DNA of 64,000 nucleotides from an uncultured Bacteroidota bacterium (GTDB lineage Bacteria; Bacteroidota; Bacteroidia; Bacteroidales; P3): the NCBI GenBank assembly GCA_902790215.1, contig CADAQX010000017.1, forward strand, positions 1 to 64,000, written 5' to 3'. The translations under genes and the position numbers were made by a program. Shown piece by piece: positions 33,377-43,121 of the stretch (the first letter of the stretch is position 1; every line of letters begins with the position of its first letter). Below the pieces are notes generated by a model. The model was not told the origin of the DNA. It saw nothing but the letters and a program-made list of their open reading frames with translations, and searched no databases.

Positions 33377-34675
33377 ATGAAAATTGCCACCCATACATTA
33401 GGATGCAAGCTAAACTTTGCTGAAACCAGCTATTTGCAAAAGCAGTTTGCCGAAAAGGGTTTTAACATTGTCTCGTATCGTGAGAAGGCCGATTTATATG
33501 TGATAAACACCTGTACGGTGACCGCTGTTGCTGAAAAGAAGTGCCGCAACGCCATCCGTCAGGCGCTCTCGCAAAACCCCGACGCCACGGTTGCCGTGAT
33601 AGGGTGTTTTGCCCAAAACGGTGCCGAACAGATAGCGGCAATACCGGGCGTGGACATTATCCTCGGCAACGACAGCAAGCACTTGCTTCCGGAGGTGGTG
33701 GAGGCCTATTGGCAACACCGTGACGGGAAGGGGGCTCCCTATGTCAGTGTCGCGGCACCCGTCAGTTTCCAACCCTGTTATTCGGGAGGCGACCGCACGC
33801 GGACTTTCTTTAAGATTCAGGACGGCTGTGACTATTTCTGCACTTATTGCGCCATTCCCTTTGCACGCGGGCGCAGCCGCTCGGCAACCATTGCCGAGAC
33901 CGTTGCTGTTGCGCGGGAGATTGCCGCCAGCGGAACCCGCGAGGTGGTCTTGACAGGTGTCAACACCGGCACTTTCGGCCTCCGTCACGGAGAGTCGTTT
34001 ATCGACCTGCTGAGGCAGCTGGACACGGTGGAACCCATTGCCCGTTACCGGATTTCCAGCATCGAACCCAATCTGATAACCGAGGAGATAGTGGACTTTG
34101 TCGCCTCGTCGCGCGCCTTTCTCCCCCATTTCCATATCCCTCTGCAGGCGGGTTCGGACAAGGTGCTGGGAATGATGCACCGCCATTACGATACTTCGCT
34201 TTATGCCAATCGTGTCGAGTATATCAAGAAGACGATGCCCGATGCCTGTATTGCGGCCGATGTCATTGCCGGATTCAACGGTGAGGACGAGAAGACCTTT
34301 GACGAAAGCGTCCGTTTCATCAGCCAGTTGCCAATCTCATACCTGCATGTATTCCCCTTTTCCGACCGTCCCGGCACGGCGGCTTTGAAGATGGGGGAGA
34401 AGGTGCCCGTTGCTGTCCGCAAAGAGCGTGGAGCCGCGCTGCAAGCCCTCTCCAACACCATGCGCCGTGCATTCATCCAAAGCCAGACCGGGAAAGAGCG
34501 CACCGTGCTGTGGGAGCACACCCGCCACGGCGACTCCGCCAACCCCGTGATGCAGGGATGGACAGACAACTACATCCGCCTGCAGCGGCTCTATGACGAC
34601 TCTCTTGTTGGGGAAGTGACGCCGTTCCCCGTTACCGAATCAACAATTGTTGAAAACTTCGCTTGCGAAGATTAA
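33377..34675 (+). CDS. mtaB: tRNA t6A37 methylthiotransferase (MiaB-like radical SAM)
   Basis: 432 residues from the ATG at 33377; an ATG 57 codons upstream would add residues with no family match (…FWFGAFLSLKCDCK…). The N-terminal UPF0004 domain has three cluster Cys (HTLGCKLN, INTCTVT, VIGCFAQ). The radical SAM core has CDYFCTYC, and a TRAM-like C-terminus follows. The HTLGCKLN start and IQDGCDYFCTYCAIPFARG segment fit MtaB, which adds a methylthio group to N6-threonylcarbamoyladenosine at tRNA position 37, rather than MiaB or RimO. It is a core translation-fidelity gene. Confidence 0.92.
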   Translation: MKIATHTLGCKLNFAETSYLQKQFAEKGFNIVSYREKADLYVINTCTVTAVAEKKCRNAIRQALSQNPDATVAVIGCFAQNGAEQIAAIPGVDIILGNDSKHLLPEVVEAYWQHRDGKGAPYVSVAAPVSFQPCYSGGDRTRTFFKIQDGCDYFCTYCAIPFARGRSRSATIAETVAVAREIAASGTREVVLTGVNTGTFGLRHGESFIDLLRQLDTVEPIARYRISSIEPNLITEEIVDFVASSRAFLPHFHIPLQAGSDKVLGMMHRHYDTSLYANRVEYIKKTMPDACIAADVIAGFNGEDEKTFDESVRFISQLPISYLHVFPFSDRPGTAALKMGEKVPVAVRKERGAALQALSNTMRRAFIQSQTGKERTVLWEHTRHGDSANPVMQGWTDNYIRLQRLYDDSLVGEVTPFPVTESTIVENFACED

Positions 34676-34694
34676 AAAAAATCTTGTATTTTTG
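34663..34694 (+). promoter_or_regulatory. Promoter of the PurF-like gene
   Basis: TTG (34663-34665), 21 bases, TATTTTTG (34687-34694), overlapping the end of mtaB. A CTTCGC-TT-GCGAAG palindrome lies at 34658-34671. Confidence 0.55.
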
Positions 34695-34788
34695 TCAGCA
34701 TGTTTATTACAGTGCATTTCTTGTAGTGTGCTGTGGTTTTGGTATTTATTTATTAATATAACATATATAAATTTAATCTTTTTACAAC

Positions 34789-36195
34789 ATGAGCGGTCTT
34801 TTCGGAATAATATCCCAAAAACCTTGTGCCTCGGAGCTCTATTATGGCACCGACTATCATTCTCATCTCGGCACCCGCCGTGCGGGCCTCAGCACCATCG
34901 ACAACGGCGTGATGCACCTCAACATCCACAACATCGAGAACACCCAGTTCAAGACCAAGTTTGCCTATGATGTGCACGAAATGCTTGGCAACAAAGGTAT
35001 CGGCGTGATCAGCGACACCGATGCCCAGCCCATTGTGTGCAACTCGCATCTTGGCCGCTTCGCCGTCTGCACGGTGTCACGTATCAACAACGTGAGTGAG
35101 CTTGAGAAGATTTGTCTCGACAAAAACCAGCAGTTTACCGAGCTGAGCATGGGGCGGACCAACCCCACCGAGCTGGTCGCCTTGCTTGTGACACAGGGCA
35201 AGACCTTCACCGACGGCATTGCCAATGTGTACGAGAAGGTGCGGGGAAGTGTGTCGTTTCTCATTCTCACCAACGACGGCATCATCGCCGCCCGCGACCG
35301 CTATGGCCGCACTCCGCTTGTGGTGGGGCGGCGGGACAAGGATTATGTAGTAGCCTCCGAGTCCAACAGCTACGTGAACCTCGGCTACCGCACCGAATAC
35401 TTCATCAAACCCGGCGAGGCTGTTCATATCAGCCACGACGGCATCCACCAGCTCATTGAACCCAGCGACAAGATGCAGATATGCTCGTTCCTATGGATTT
35501 ACTATGGGTTCCCTGCCGTCGAGTATGAAGACATCAACGCGGAGGAAGTGCGCTACCGTCTGGGCGAAGCGATGGGAAAAAGCGACGATGTCGATGCTGA
35601 CTATGTGTCGGGAATACCCGACTCCGGCGTGGGCATGGCTCTTGGCTATGCCGTCGGCAAAGGCATTCCCTACAAGCGCGGCATCCTCAAATACACCCCT
35701 ACCTGGTCGCGCAGTTTCATGCCCGTTGACCAGGAGTCGCGCAGCCTTGTGGCCAAAATGAAACTGATACCCTCCCACAAAGTCCTCGAAGGAAAGGATG
35801 TCGTGTTCTGCGACGACAGCATCGTCCGCGGCACCCAGCTCAGGGATCAGGTGCGCATGCTCTATGCCAACGGAGTGAAACACATACATGTCCGCATCAG
35901 CTGCCCGCCGCTGCTCTACGGCTGCAACTATCTCAATTTCTCAACTTCCAAGACCGACAACGAACTGATTACCCGCCGGGTGATTGCCGAACTCGAGGGG
36001 GGAGAGGTGCGCAACCTGGAGGCTTACCGCGACGAGACCTCAAAGCAGTACGCCAATCTCGTGGAGACCATCCGCAAGACTGTCGGTGTCGACACGCTCA
36101 AATTCAACTCCCTTGCCACCGTCTGCGAAGCCATCGGCCTGCCCAAGGAACGGCTCTGCACCCACTGCTTCGACGGCAGCTCTTATGGTGAATAA
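34789..36195 (+). CDS. PurF paralogue with Ser in place of the catalytic Cys
   Basis: 468 residues. Class II glutamine amidotransferase (Ntn) domain then a phosphoribosyltransferase domain with the PRPP loop VVFCDDSIVRGTQ (about 338-350), as in amidophosphoribosyltransferase, the first enzyme of purine synthesis. True PurF starts with Cys after Met processing; here the start is MSGLFGIIS, giving an N-terminal Ser. Other active-site landmarks such as GTRRAGLS and NSHLGRF are kept. A Ser nucleophile could still hydrolyse an amide, or the enzyme may use free ammonia. Bacteroidetes generally also encode a canonical PurF, so this is probably a paralogue with altered use. It runs in the same direction as the next two genes, 15 bases apart from the first. 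Confidence 0.85.
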   Translation: MSGLFGIISQKPCASELYYGTDYHSHLGTRRAGLSTIDNGVMHLNIHNIENTQFKTKFAYDVHEMLGNKGIGVISDTDAQPIVCNSHLGRFAVCTVSRINNVSELEKICLDKNQQFTELSMGRTNPTELVALLVTQGKTFTDGIANVYEKVRGSVSFLILTNDGIIAARDRYGRTPLVVGRRDKDYVVASESNSYVNLGYRTEYFIKPGEAVHISHDGIHQLIEPSDKMQICSFLWIYYGFPAVEYEDINAEEVRYRLGEAMGKSDDVDADYVSGIPDSGVGMALGYAVGKGIPYKRGILKYTPTWSRSFMPVDQESRSLVAKMKLIPSHKVLEGKDVVFCDDSIVRGTQLRDQVRMLYANGVKHIHVRISCPPLLYGCNYLNFSTSKTDNELITRRVIAELEGGEVRNLEAYRDETSKQYANLVETIRKTVGVDTLKFNSLATVCEAIGLPKERLCTHCFDGSSYGE

Positions 36196-36210
36196 TCTTG
36201 CAATCCGATA

Positions 36211-37980
36211 ATGAAAAAGACAATCCTCATACTATTACTACTCTTTGCCGCCATGCTCTCGGGGCTGTCTGCCCAGGAGGCACGGCCGATTTCTGTCAAA
36301 GTCATCGCACCTGCCTTCGGTGTCAATCCGCTCTTCATGGACGACACCGCCGTGGTGCGGCGCTACCTTGACAGCATCGGCAGCGACAACCATGCACTCG
36401 CCGACAGCTGCGTGGCCATCAATGCCCGTGTGCTGGCATTCCAGAGCATCATGCTCTATGACTACCCTCACCGCAACGACACAGTATGGGTGGACGACAA
36501 CACCTACTTGATGGATTATAACATCTATGCCGCCAAACTCTCAACCCTCTCCGATTTCGTGCTGAAACGAGCCCATGACTACATCGAGCGCGAACACATA
36601 CGGCAGGATGCCATCCAGCAGAACGCTTTCAACCTTATCAAAGACACCATTGCACGCCAGCACCGCACCATCGTCAATGCCTGCGAGGGCTTCGGTGTCA
36701 GCGACAGCGACCGCAAGAAGGAACTCAAGGATCTCTACTACGCCTACCTCACCGTCTACAACCGCTATGACCTGTCTGCCGGACGCACCGACGAAGCCTA
36801 CGTCGAGGCGCTCTCAAGATTCGCCAAGTTCCAAAACCATCTCATTGACAATCTCCTCTCTACAAACAACATCAACAACCGCATAAAGAACTTTACCAAC
36901 ACGCTCAAAATACGCTGCGGGCGCAACCATTCCGACATTCTGCGCTCCTACCAGCGTGTTTTCCGTACCCAGCCCCGCGATGTCTCTTTTTCCAACATCA
37001 AGGATTACTACAAGTACATCGACAGCCTGCAGACTGTCATGCAGGTGCAGGAAGCCTATCTCTCGGTCATCGAGCTGCGTGAGAAAATCACTGCCAACTC
37101 CGACCGCATCAACCGGCAATACGGTTCCCGTTTCCACGATGTGGTGAGAACCTACCGCGAGGTGGCCAACAGTGTCAACACTGTCCCGGCATTCTACACC
37201 CTCTTCGGTGCCAAGGACTTCATTGACCAGATGCAGGAGTTTATCCAGGTGCAGGATTGCTACCTGCAGGACTACACGCGGCTGATGACCATCCGCGAAC
37301 ACGGCGACACCATTGTACGGCGTTGCTCCATGCGTTATTCCGATGTGTCCAAAGCCTACAACACCATGCTCAGCGACCTCTCCCTCAAGTCCGGCACGCC
37401 TATGCCCAACTACCGCACACTCGACGACGCTGTGCGTTTCAGCACCGAAATGGACAGGTTCGAGATTATCCAGCGGCAATACGACTCCATCATCGACATC
37501 CGCAGAACTATCGACCGGTACAAAGACTCCATTTCCAAAGGCTGGATGTCTCACATGACCGTCTATAACGGCTACCAGTCCATCCGTAAAAAAATGGTGA
37601 TGACACCCTCGTTTATCGACATCGAGGGGGGCTCGAAATTCATCAACGACCTCCGCGACTTTGTCGACACACAGGAGAAATGCCTCGAAGCCATACGACT
37701 GTACAACGAGTACCGCCGTCTCGACGATGTGACGCTGGAACAGATTCAACCCTTCCGCAATATACGCAAGGCCTATTCCCGCCTCGAGAAAACCTATCTC
37801 ACCATCAAGGCTATCAACCACACCTCCGAACTCTTCGTCTATTGCCGGCAGTTGGAGTCGTTCATCTCCGTGCAGAACGACATTATCGAACTTGTCAAGA
37901 GCAATCAGGCACCGTCGGTCGACAACCGTCTGGCTAACAATAAAGACATCGATCAAATTGAAAAAATATTAGGATTATGA
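36211..37980 (+). CDS. Secreted helical-repeat protein of unknown function
   Basis: 589 residues with a signal peptide (MKKTILILLLLFAAMLSGLSAQ). The mature part is all-helical with about four diverged repeats of 90-100 residues in the C-terminal 400: each has a Tyr-rich start (SYQRVF, TYREVA, AYNTML, GYQSIRK), then FI/Y-x2-M/L-x2-FI/V-x-VQ/TQ (KYIDSLQTVMQVQ, DFIDQMQEFIQVQ, KFINDLRDFVDTQ). No family is recognised. The stop overlaps the ATG of elbB (ATGA), indicating coupling, and the PurF-like gene is just upstream. A periplasmic scaffold role is possible but unsupported. Confidence 0.7.
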   Translation: MKKTILILLLLFAAMLSGLSAQEARPISVKVIAPAFGVNPLFMDDTAVVRRYLDSIGSDNHALADSCVAINARVLAFQSIMLYDYPHRNDTVWVDDNTYLMDYNIYAAKLSTLSDFVLKRAHDYIEREHIRQDAIQQNAFNLIKDTIARQHRTIVNACEGFGVSDSDRKKELKDLYYAYLTVYNRYDLSAGRTDEAYVEALSRFAKFQNHLIDNLLSTNNINNRIKNFTNTLKIRCGRNHSDILRSYQRVFRTQPRDVSFSNIKDYYKYIDSLQTVMQVQEAYLSVIELREKITANSDRINRQYGSRFHDVVRTYREVANSVNTVPAFYTLFGAKDFIDQMQEFIQVQDCYLQDYTRLMTIREHGDTIVRRCSMRYSDVSKAYNTMLSDLSLKSGTPMPNYRTLDDAVRFSTEMDRFEIIQRQYDSIIDIRRTIDRYKDSISKGWMSHMTVYNGYQSIRKKMVMTPSFIDIEGGSKFINDLRDFVDTQEKCLEAIRLYNEYRRLDDVTLEQIQPFRNIRKAYSRLEKTYLTIKAINHTSELFVYCRQLESFISVQNDIIELVKSNQAPSVDNRLANNKDIDQIEKILGL

Positions 37981-38627
37981 ACATTGCAGTAATTCTTTCA
38001 GGCTGTGGCAACCGCGACGGCAGCGAGTTGCAGGAAACCCTTTCACTTCTCCTGGCCATCGACCGCCGGGGGTGGCACTACCAGTGCTTTGCCCCCGAAG
38101 GCGACTATGCCGTTGTCAGCCACCTCGACGGCAACGAGCACGGCGACCGCCGCGACATTCTTGTCGAGTCGGCCCGCATTGCCCGCGGCGACATCAAGCC
38201 TCTGCCGCTTTTCCGCGCCGAGGACTATGATGCCCTGGCTCTTCCCGGAGGCATGGGCGCGGCCCGCAACCTCTCCACCTATGCATTCGACGGCGGGGCT
38301 ATGACCGTCCGTCCCGATGTGGAGGAGGCCATTCTGTCGACCTATAAACTGCACAAACCGGTGCTGGCCATGTGCATAGCACCCATGGTGCTTGCCAAGG
38401 TGCTGTGGGCTTACGGAGTCAGCCTCACCTTGGGCGGCGACAACCCCGCTGCCCGGGCTGCAGCGCAGATGGGTGCCAAAGTGCAGCATTGCGGAGTCAC
38501 CGAGGTCTGTGCCGACCGCGAACATCGAGTCTATACCACCCCCGCCTACATGGTAGGCACCCGCATCAGCGAAATATTCGCCGGAGCCGAGAATATGGTG
38601 GCATCCCTCGAAAAAGACTGCCGCTGA
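37977..38627 (+). CDS. elbB: ElbB-like glyoxalase (DJ-1/PfpI family)
   Basis: 216 residues. The N-terminus NIAVILSGCGNRDGSELQET is characteristic of ElbB, and the DJ-1/PfpI nucleophile elbow appears as AMCIAPMVLAKVL with Cys near residue 127. ALPGGMGAARNLSTYAFDG matches the family's oxyanion region. E. coli ElbB has weak glyoxalase activity and was linked to isoprenoid synthesis genes; its true role is unclear. Start overlaps the helical-repeat gene's stop. Confidence 0.9.
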   Translation: MNIAVILSGCGNRDGSELQETLSLLLAIDRRGWHYQCFAPEGDYAVVSHLDGNEHGDRRDILVESARIARGDIKPLPLFRAEDYDALALPGGMGAARNLSTYAFDGGAMTVRPDVEEAILSTYKLHKPVLAMCIAPMVLAKVLWAYGVSLTLGGDNPAARAAAQMGAKVQHCGVTEVCADREHRVYTTPAYMVGTRISEIFAGAENMVASLEKDCR

Positions 38628-38747
38628 CCCAGTTGACAGGCTTCTGCAATATGCTGTATGTCCCTGCCGGTTCGTCACACCAGGGATATAACGTCGTTTG
38701 TTGTTCCCCTTCGCCAATGAGGAAATAGGAACTACCCAGTATGTAGA

Positions 38748-38993
38748 AACCATCAAGCGTCGTCATTTGTTCGATCGTTATTCGATCGTTTTCCCTTTTT
38801 TTTCCGTTTCACAAAGGGAAAACGATGGGAAACATATCGGAAAACGATAAGATAAAGAACGATGCAACATCGAGCCCTAAAGGCACACAGAGGAACGTTG
38901 GGGACAATTATGCGACAATATAGGAACGTTGACGAAAGATGACGTAATCCCTCACAGAATAAAAAGTAAATTACGCGCGAACCGGCAAGCGTC
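38748..38993 (-). repeat. Dispersed ~250-bp element, copy 1
   Basis: Its reverse complement matches 51273-51529 over nearly its full length at roughly 80-85% identity. Both ends carry GACGCTTG. It includes GTTTTCCCTTTGTGAAA and repeated CGATCGTTATTCGATCG. The matching strand can encode a short ORF (ending FRYVSHRFPFVK and so on) that is partly conserved in copy 2. The rest of the 38628-39154 gap shows no gene. Confidence 0.75.
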
Positions 38994-39154
38994 GTTACTT
39001 TGTGCAACGTTGCTACTGTTCGGTCGCGACATTGTTTTGCGCAACGTTTGCCAGCGATATGGTCAATCTGTCCGATACAAATATATATCCTAATGGCCTA
39101 TTTGGAAAAATAACGACGTTACAACGACGTTCCAAAGGGCTAAGGGACATAAAA

Positions 39155-39192
39155 AAAACGGGCTGCCGACCCTTGGGGTGGCAGCCCGTTTT
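39155..39192. terminator. Intrinsic terminator of the DUF805 gene
   Basis: Perfect 13-bp stem AAAACGGGCTGCC / GGCAGCCCGTTTT with a 12-base loop and T-run on either side; on the minus strand it follows the DUF805 stop. Confidence 0.85.
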
Positions 39193-39206
39193 GTGTTTGT
39201 GACATG

Positions 39207-39635
39207 TTATTCTGCAGTCTCGATTTGAGTGGGTTCTTTCGGGTTCGGACCCCATTTGTTCTCACCAGGCTGCGAGTCGGTGAACATCCATACCAAGAAG
39301 ACGATGCAGATGGCCAGACTGGCACAATAGAAGAGGATGGTCAGCCCCGTGTTAGTCTCCTGGAACATGCTGCCGATCGAACCTAACAGCGAGCCGCCCA
39401 GAAACAGGAAATACCAGAACCCCGACCTGCCGATGTCGTGCAAGCGGCGCACCGTGACGGCTATGCTGGGGATAAGCACCGCAATATAGTACAGCAGGTA
39501 GAGATACAGAAACGGACTGCCCAGCGTGGCGCGTACCAATATGAAGTTGATGAGCGAGAACCACCAGTACTCACTCCTCCGGGCACGGCTGTTGAAATCC
39601 GCATACTGCTTAAAGCACTTAATAAACCACTTCAT
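39207..39635 (-). CDS. DUF805 membrane protein
   Basis: 142 residues with the DUF805/YhaH signature set: FNSRARRSEYWWF near the N-terminus, a central VRRLHDIGRSGFWYF and C-terminal GENKWGPNPK. Four membrane segments. The family is widespread and uncharacterised; it lies in the inner membrane. The gene has its own terminator; upstream is a word-repeat palindrome next to the pepE stop. Confidence 0.9.
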   Translation of the reverse strand: MKWFIKCFKQYADFNSRARRSEYWWFSLINFILVRATLGSPFLYLYLLYYIAVLIPSIAVTVRRLHDIGRSGFWYFLFLGGSLLGSIGSMFQETNTGLTILFYCASLAICIVFLVWMFTDSQPGENKWGPNPKEPTQIETAE

Positions 39636-39640
39636 TTTTA

Positions 39641-39755
39641 GAATTCGTTAATTCGTTAATGTGTTAATTCGTCAATGTGCTAATTCGTTAATTCGTGAGT
39701 CCTTTTGATGCGCCAAGGACTAACACGTTCACACATTAACACGTTCACACATTCA
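39641..39755. repeat. Word-repeat palindrome (TTCGTTAA / ACACATTAAC type)
   Basis: TTCGTTAATTCG words (39641-39697) and ACACGTTCACACATTAAC words (39721-39755) flank a perfect hairpin AGTCCTT / AAGGACT (39698-39704 and 39715-39721). It runs up to the pepE stop codon. Confidence 0.8.
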
Positions 39756-39756
39756 A

Positions 39757-40506
39757 TCAAGCCTTCAGCAGGAAGTTGAGGTTATCCTCGAGGGCATACT
39801 CCTTGGTGTTCTCCATCTTTGTCTTGAACACCTTCATCTTGTTGGGCTTGCCAATCAGTTTCAGGTCGCCGTTCTCAAGCAGCAGGGCGGTAGCCTCGCG
39901 GATGGCGGCCACGGTTGCCTTGGGGTTGACCATGATGTACTCTTTCAGGCGGTCGTCGCGGGTTTCGCCGCCGTGCTTGGGGTCGAAGAAGTCGGTGTAG
40001 TGGGGGTTGATTTGGAAGGGGACAAGGCCCATGCAGTCGAATGAGTCGGGCATGACGATGGGCATGTCGTTGGTGGTGCAGAGGGTGGGGCCTGCCACAT
40101 TGCTGCCGGCACTCCAGCCCATGTAGGGCATACCGTCGAAGGCACGCTGGCGGATGGCCTGCATCAGGCCTGTGCGCTGCAGTTGGCGCACCAGGTGGAA
40201 GGTGTTGCCACCGCCCACGGCTACACAGTCGGTGTCGTAGACGGCATTGATAGGCAGTGCCTTGTGGTGCACGCTGGTGAGTTTCACGCCAAACTCTGCA
40301 TAGACTTTGGCTACTTTGGCCTCGTAGGCGTCGTAGCTCTTGGTTAGGCCGCCTTCGGCGAGAGAAACGCCGGCATAAGGCACGAAGAGCACTTTTTTCA
40401 CGTTGTGCCGACGGCAAAAGTCGGCAATCATGTCCTTGCACCAGCCGAGGTAAGCCTCGCCGCGCATGGTGCTGTTGCTGATGAGTAAGAGATTACGTTT
40501 ATCCAT
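39757..40506 (-). CDS. pepE: Peptidase E (alpha-aspartyl dipeptidase, S51)
   Basis: 249 residues. The S51 catalytic Ser lies in MGWSAGSNVAGPT, with the His in QINPHYTDF and the conserved VGGGNTFHLVRQL. PepE cleaves dipeptides with N-terminal aspartate, releasing Asp; cytosolic. Length is about 20 residues above the E. coli enzyme because of a C-terminal tail (MKVFKTKMENTKEYALEDNLNFLLKA). The stop codon overlaps a word repeat. Confidence 0.93.
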   Translation of the reverse strand: MDKRNLLLISNSTMRGEAYLGWCKDMIADFCRRHNVKKVLFVPYAGVSLAEGGLTKSYDAYEAKVAKVYAEFGVKLTSVHHKALPINAVYDTDCVAVGGGNTFHLVRQLQRTGLMQAIRQRAFDGMPYMGWSAGSNVAGPTLCTTNDMPIVMPDSFDCMGLVPFQINPHYTDFFDPKHGGETRDDRLKEYIMVNPKATVAAIREATALLLENGDLKLIGKPNKMKVFKTKMENTKEYALEDNLNFLLKA

Positions 40507-40516
40507 GGTGATTGAT

Positions 40517-40937
40517 TGTTGATATGTTGATACGTTTAGTGGTTGTTATCACTTTGTCGTGTTTTGTTGTATGCAATGAGTCTGTTTAGGTAGGCGCTGA
40601 TTTTCTGAGATAAAGCTAATAGATAAGTTTGTCGTTCTTGAGTACAATATCCCAATTCTGTACAGATGTATAGCATGCTTCTGACTTCGGCACAACTACC
40701 TTTTGCAATTTGTAAAAATCGGATATTGGTAGCTCCTGAACCAGATTCACTACCTTCTGCGATATTGTTCATGATAGACACTGATGCTCGTTGTATTTGG
40801 TCACGAAAACCATAGTCGCGATTGTCTCTCATGATTTGATATATTGACAGTGTCAATGTTTTAGCGTCTTGCCATACTTCTAAGTCTTCAAAAAAAGCCA
40901 TATCGTATAAACATATCAACTTATCAACATATCAACA
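40517..40937. mobile_element. IVS-like palindromic element carrying a four-helix-bundle gene
   Basis: Terminal inverted repeats TGTTGATATGTTGATACGTT (40517-40536) and its complement AACTTATCAACATATCAACA (40918-40937; 19 of 20 match) enclose a single gene. The same arm words plus CGTATAAAC form gene-less palindromes at three other places in this window. The layout, a stem whose apex holds an S23-type ORF, is that of intervening sequences in bacterial 23S rRNA genes, but here it lies between pepE and gyrB. Confidence 0.65.
40536..40901 (-). CDS. Four-helix-bundle protein (S23/IVP family)
   Basis: 121 residues from the ATG at 40901 (MAFFEDLEVWQDAKTL). The family pattern is clear: FEDLEVW, YGFRDQIQRASVSIMNNIAEGSESGSG with the NIAEG core, then FLQIAKGSCAEVRSMLYICTELGY. 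Members are homopentameric four-helix bundles encoded in 23S rRNA intervening sequences of many bacteria and are structural relatives of Avd from diversity-generating retroelements; function is unknown, nucleic-acid binding is suspected. Its stop codon lies directly against one arm of the palindrome, and its start is 5-36 bases from the other, so the gene occupies the apex. Confidence 0.9.
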   Translation of the reverse strand: MAFFEDLEVWQDAKTLTLSIYQIMRDNRDYGFRDQIQRASVSIMNNIAEGSESGSGATNIRFLQIAKGSCAEVRSMLYICTELGYCTQERQTYLLALSQKISAYLNRLIAYNKTRQSDNNH

Positions 40938-40942
40938 ATATG

Positions 40943-42916
<1,974 letters not shown>

Positions 42917-42930
42917 TCAATAAGAATTTG

Positions 42931-42954
42931 CAAAGATACGAATTTTTTCCGACA
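42931..42954 (-). promoter_or_regulatory. gyrB promoter: -7 TATCTTTG plus TGTCGGAAAAAA
   Basis: Minus strand TATCTTTG (42931-42938) 36 bases before the ATG, with TGTCGGAAAAAA (42943-42954) upstream, similar to three other promoters in the window. Confidence 0.65.
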
Positions 42955-43052
42955 TATCAGTGGCCTGATAATGAAAAAAACAGGGCTTTTTTCCACCGCC
43001 AGTGTCAGTAACTTGGAGAGGGGGTGGAAGGGTTTGTGGGATAGGGAGTTGT

Positions 43053-43111
43053 CGGAGTATTCGGAGTGTTCAGAATATTCCGAATAATCTGATTATTCCG
43101 ATTACTCCGAT
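43053..43111. repeat. Word-repeat hairpin (ATTCGGAGT type)
   Basis: Left half TCGGAGTATTCGGAGTGTT pairs with right half AATAATC...ATTACTCCGA (about 19 of 23 positions). It lies just beyond the stop of the alpha-2-macroglobulin gene and may act as its terminator. Confidence 0.7.
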
Positions 43112-43121
43112 TTCTGTTTTT

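Noticed and set aside
38753..39007. 84-codon minus-strand ORF in the dispersed element as a real gene
   Set aside because: Part of it is conserved in the second copy, but the start region is out of frame there and no ribosome site is seen; kept as a repeat with a possible short frame.
40902..40919. TTG start for the four-helix-bundle protein
   Set aside because: The family begins at MAFFEDLEVW; the six extra codons lie in the palindromic arm.
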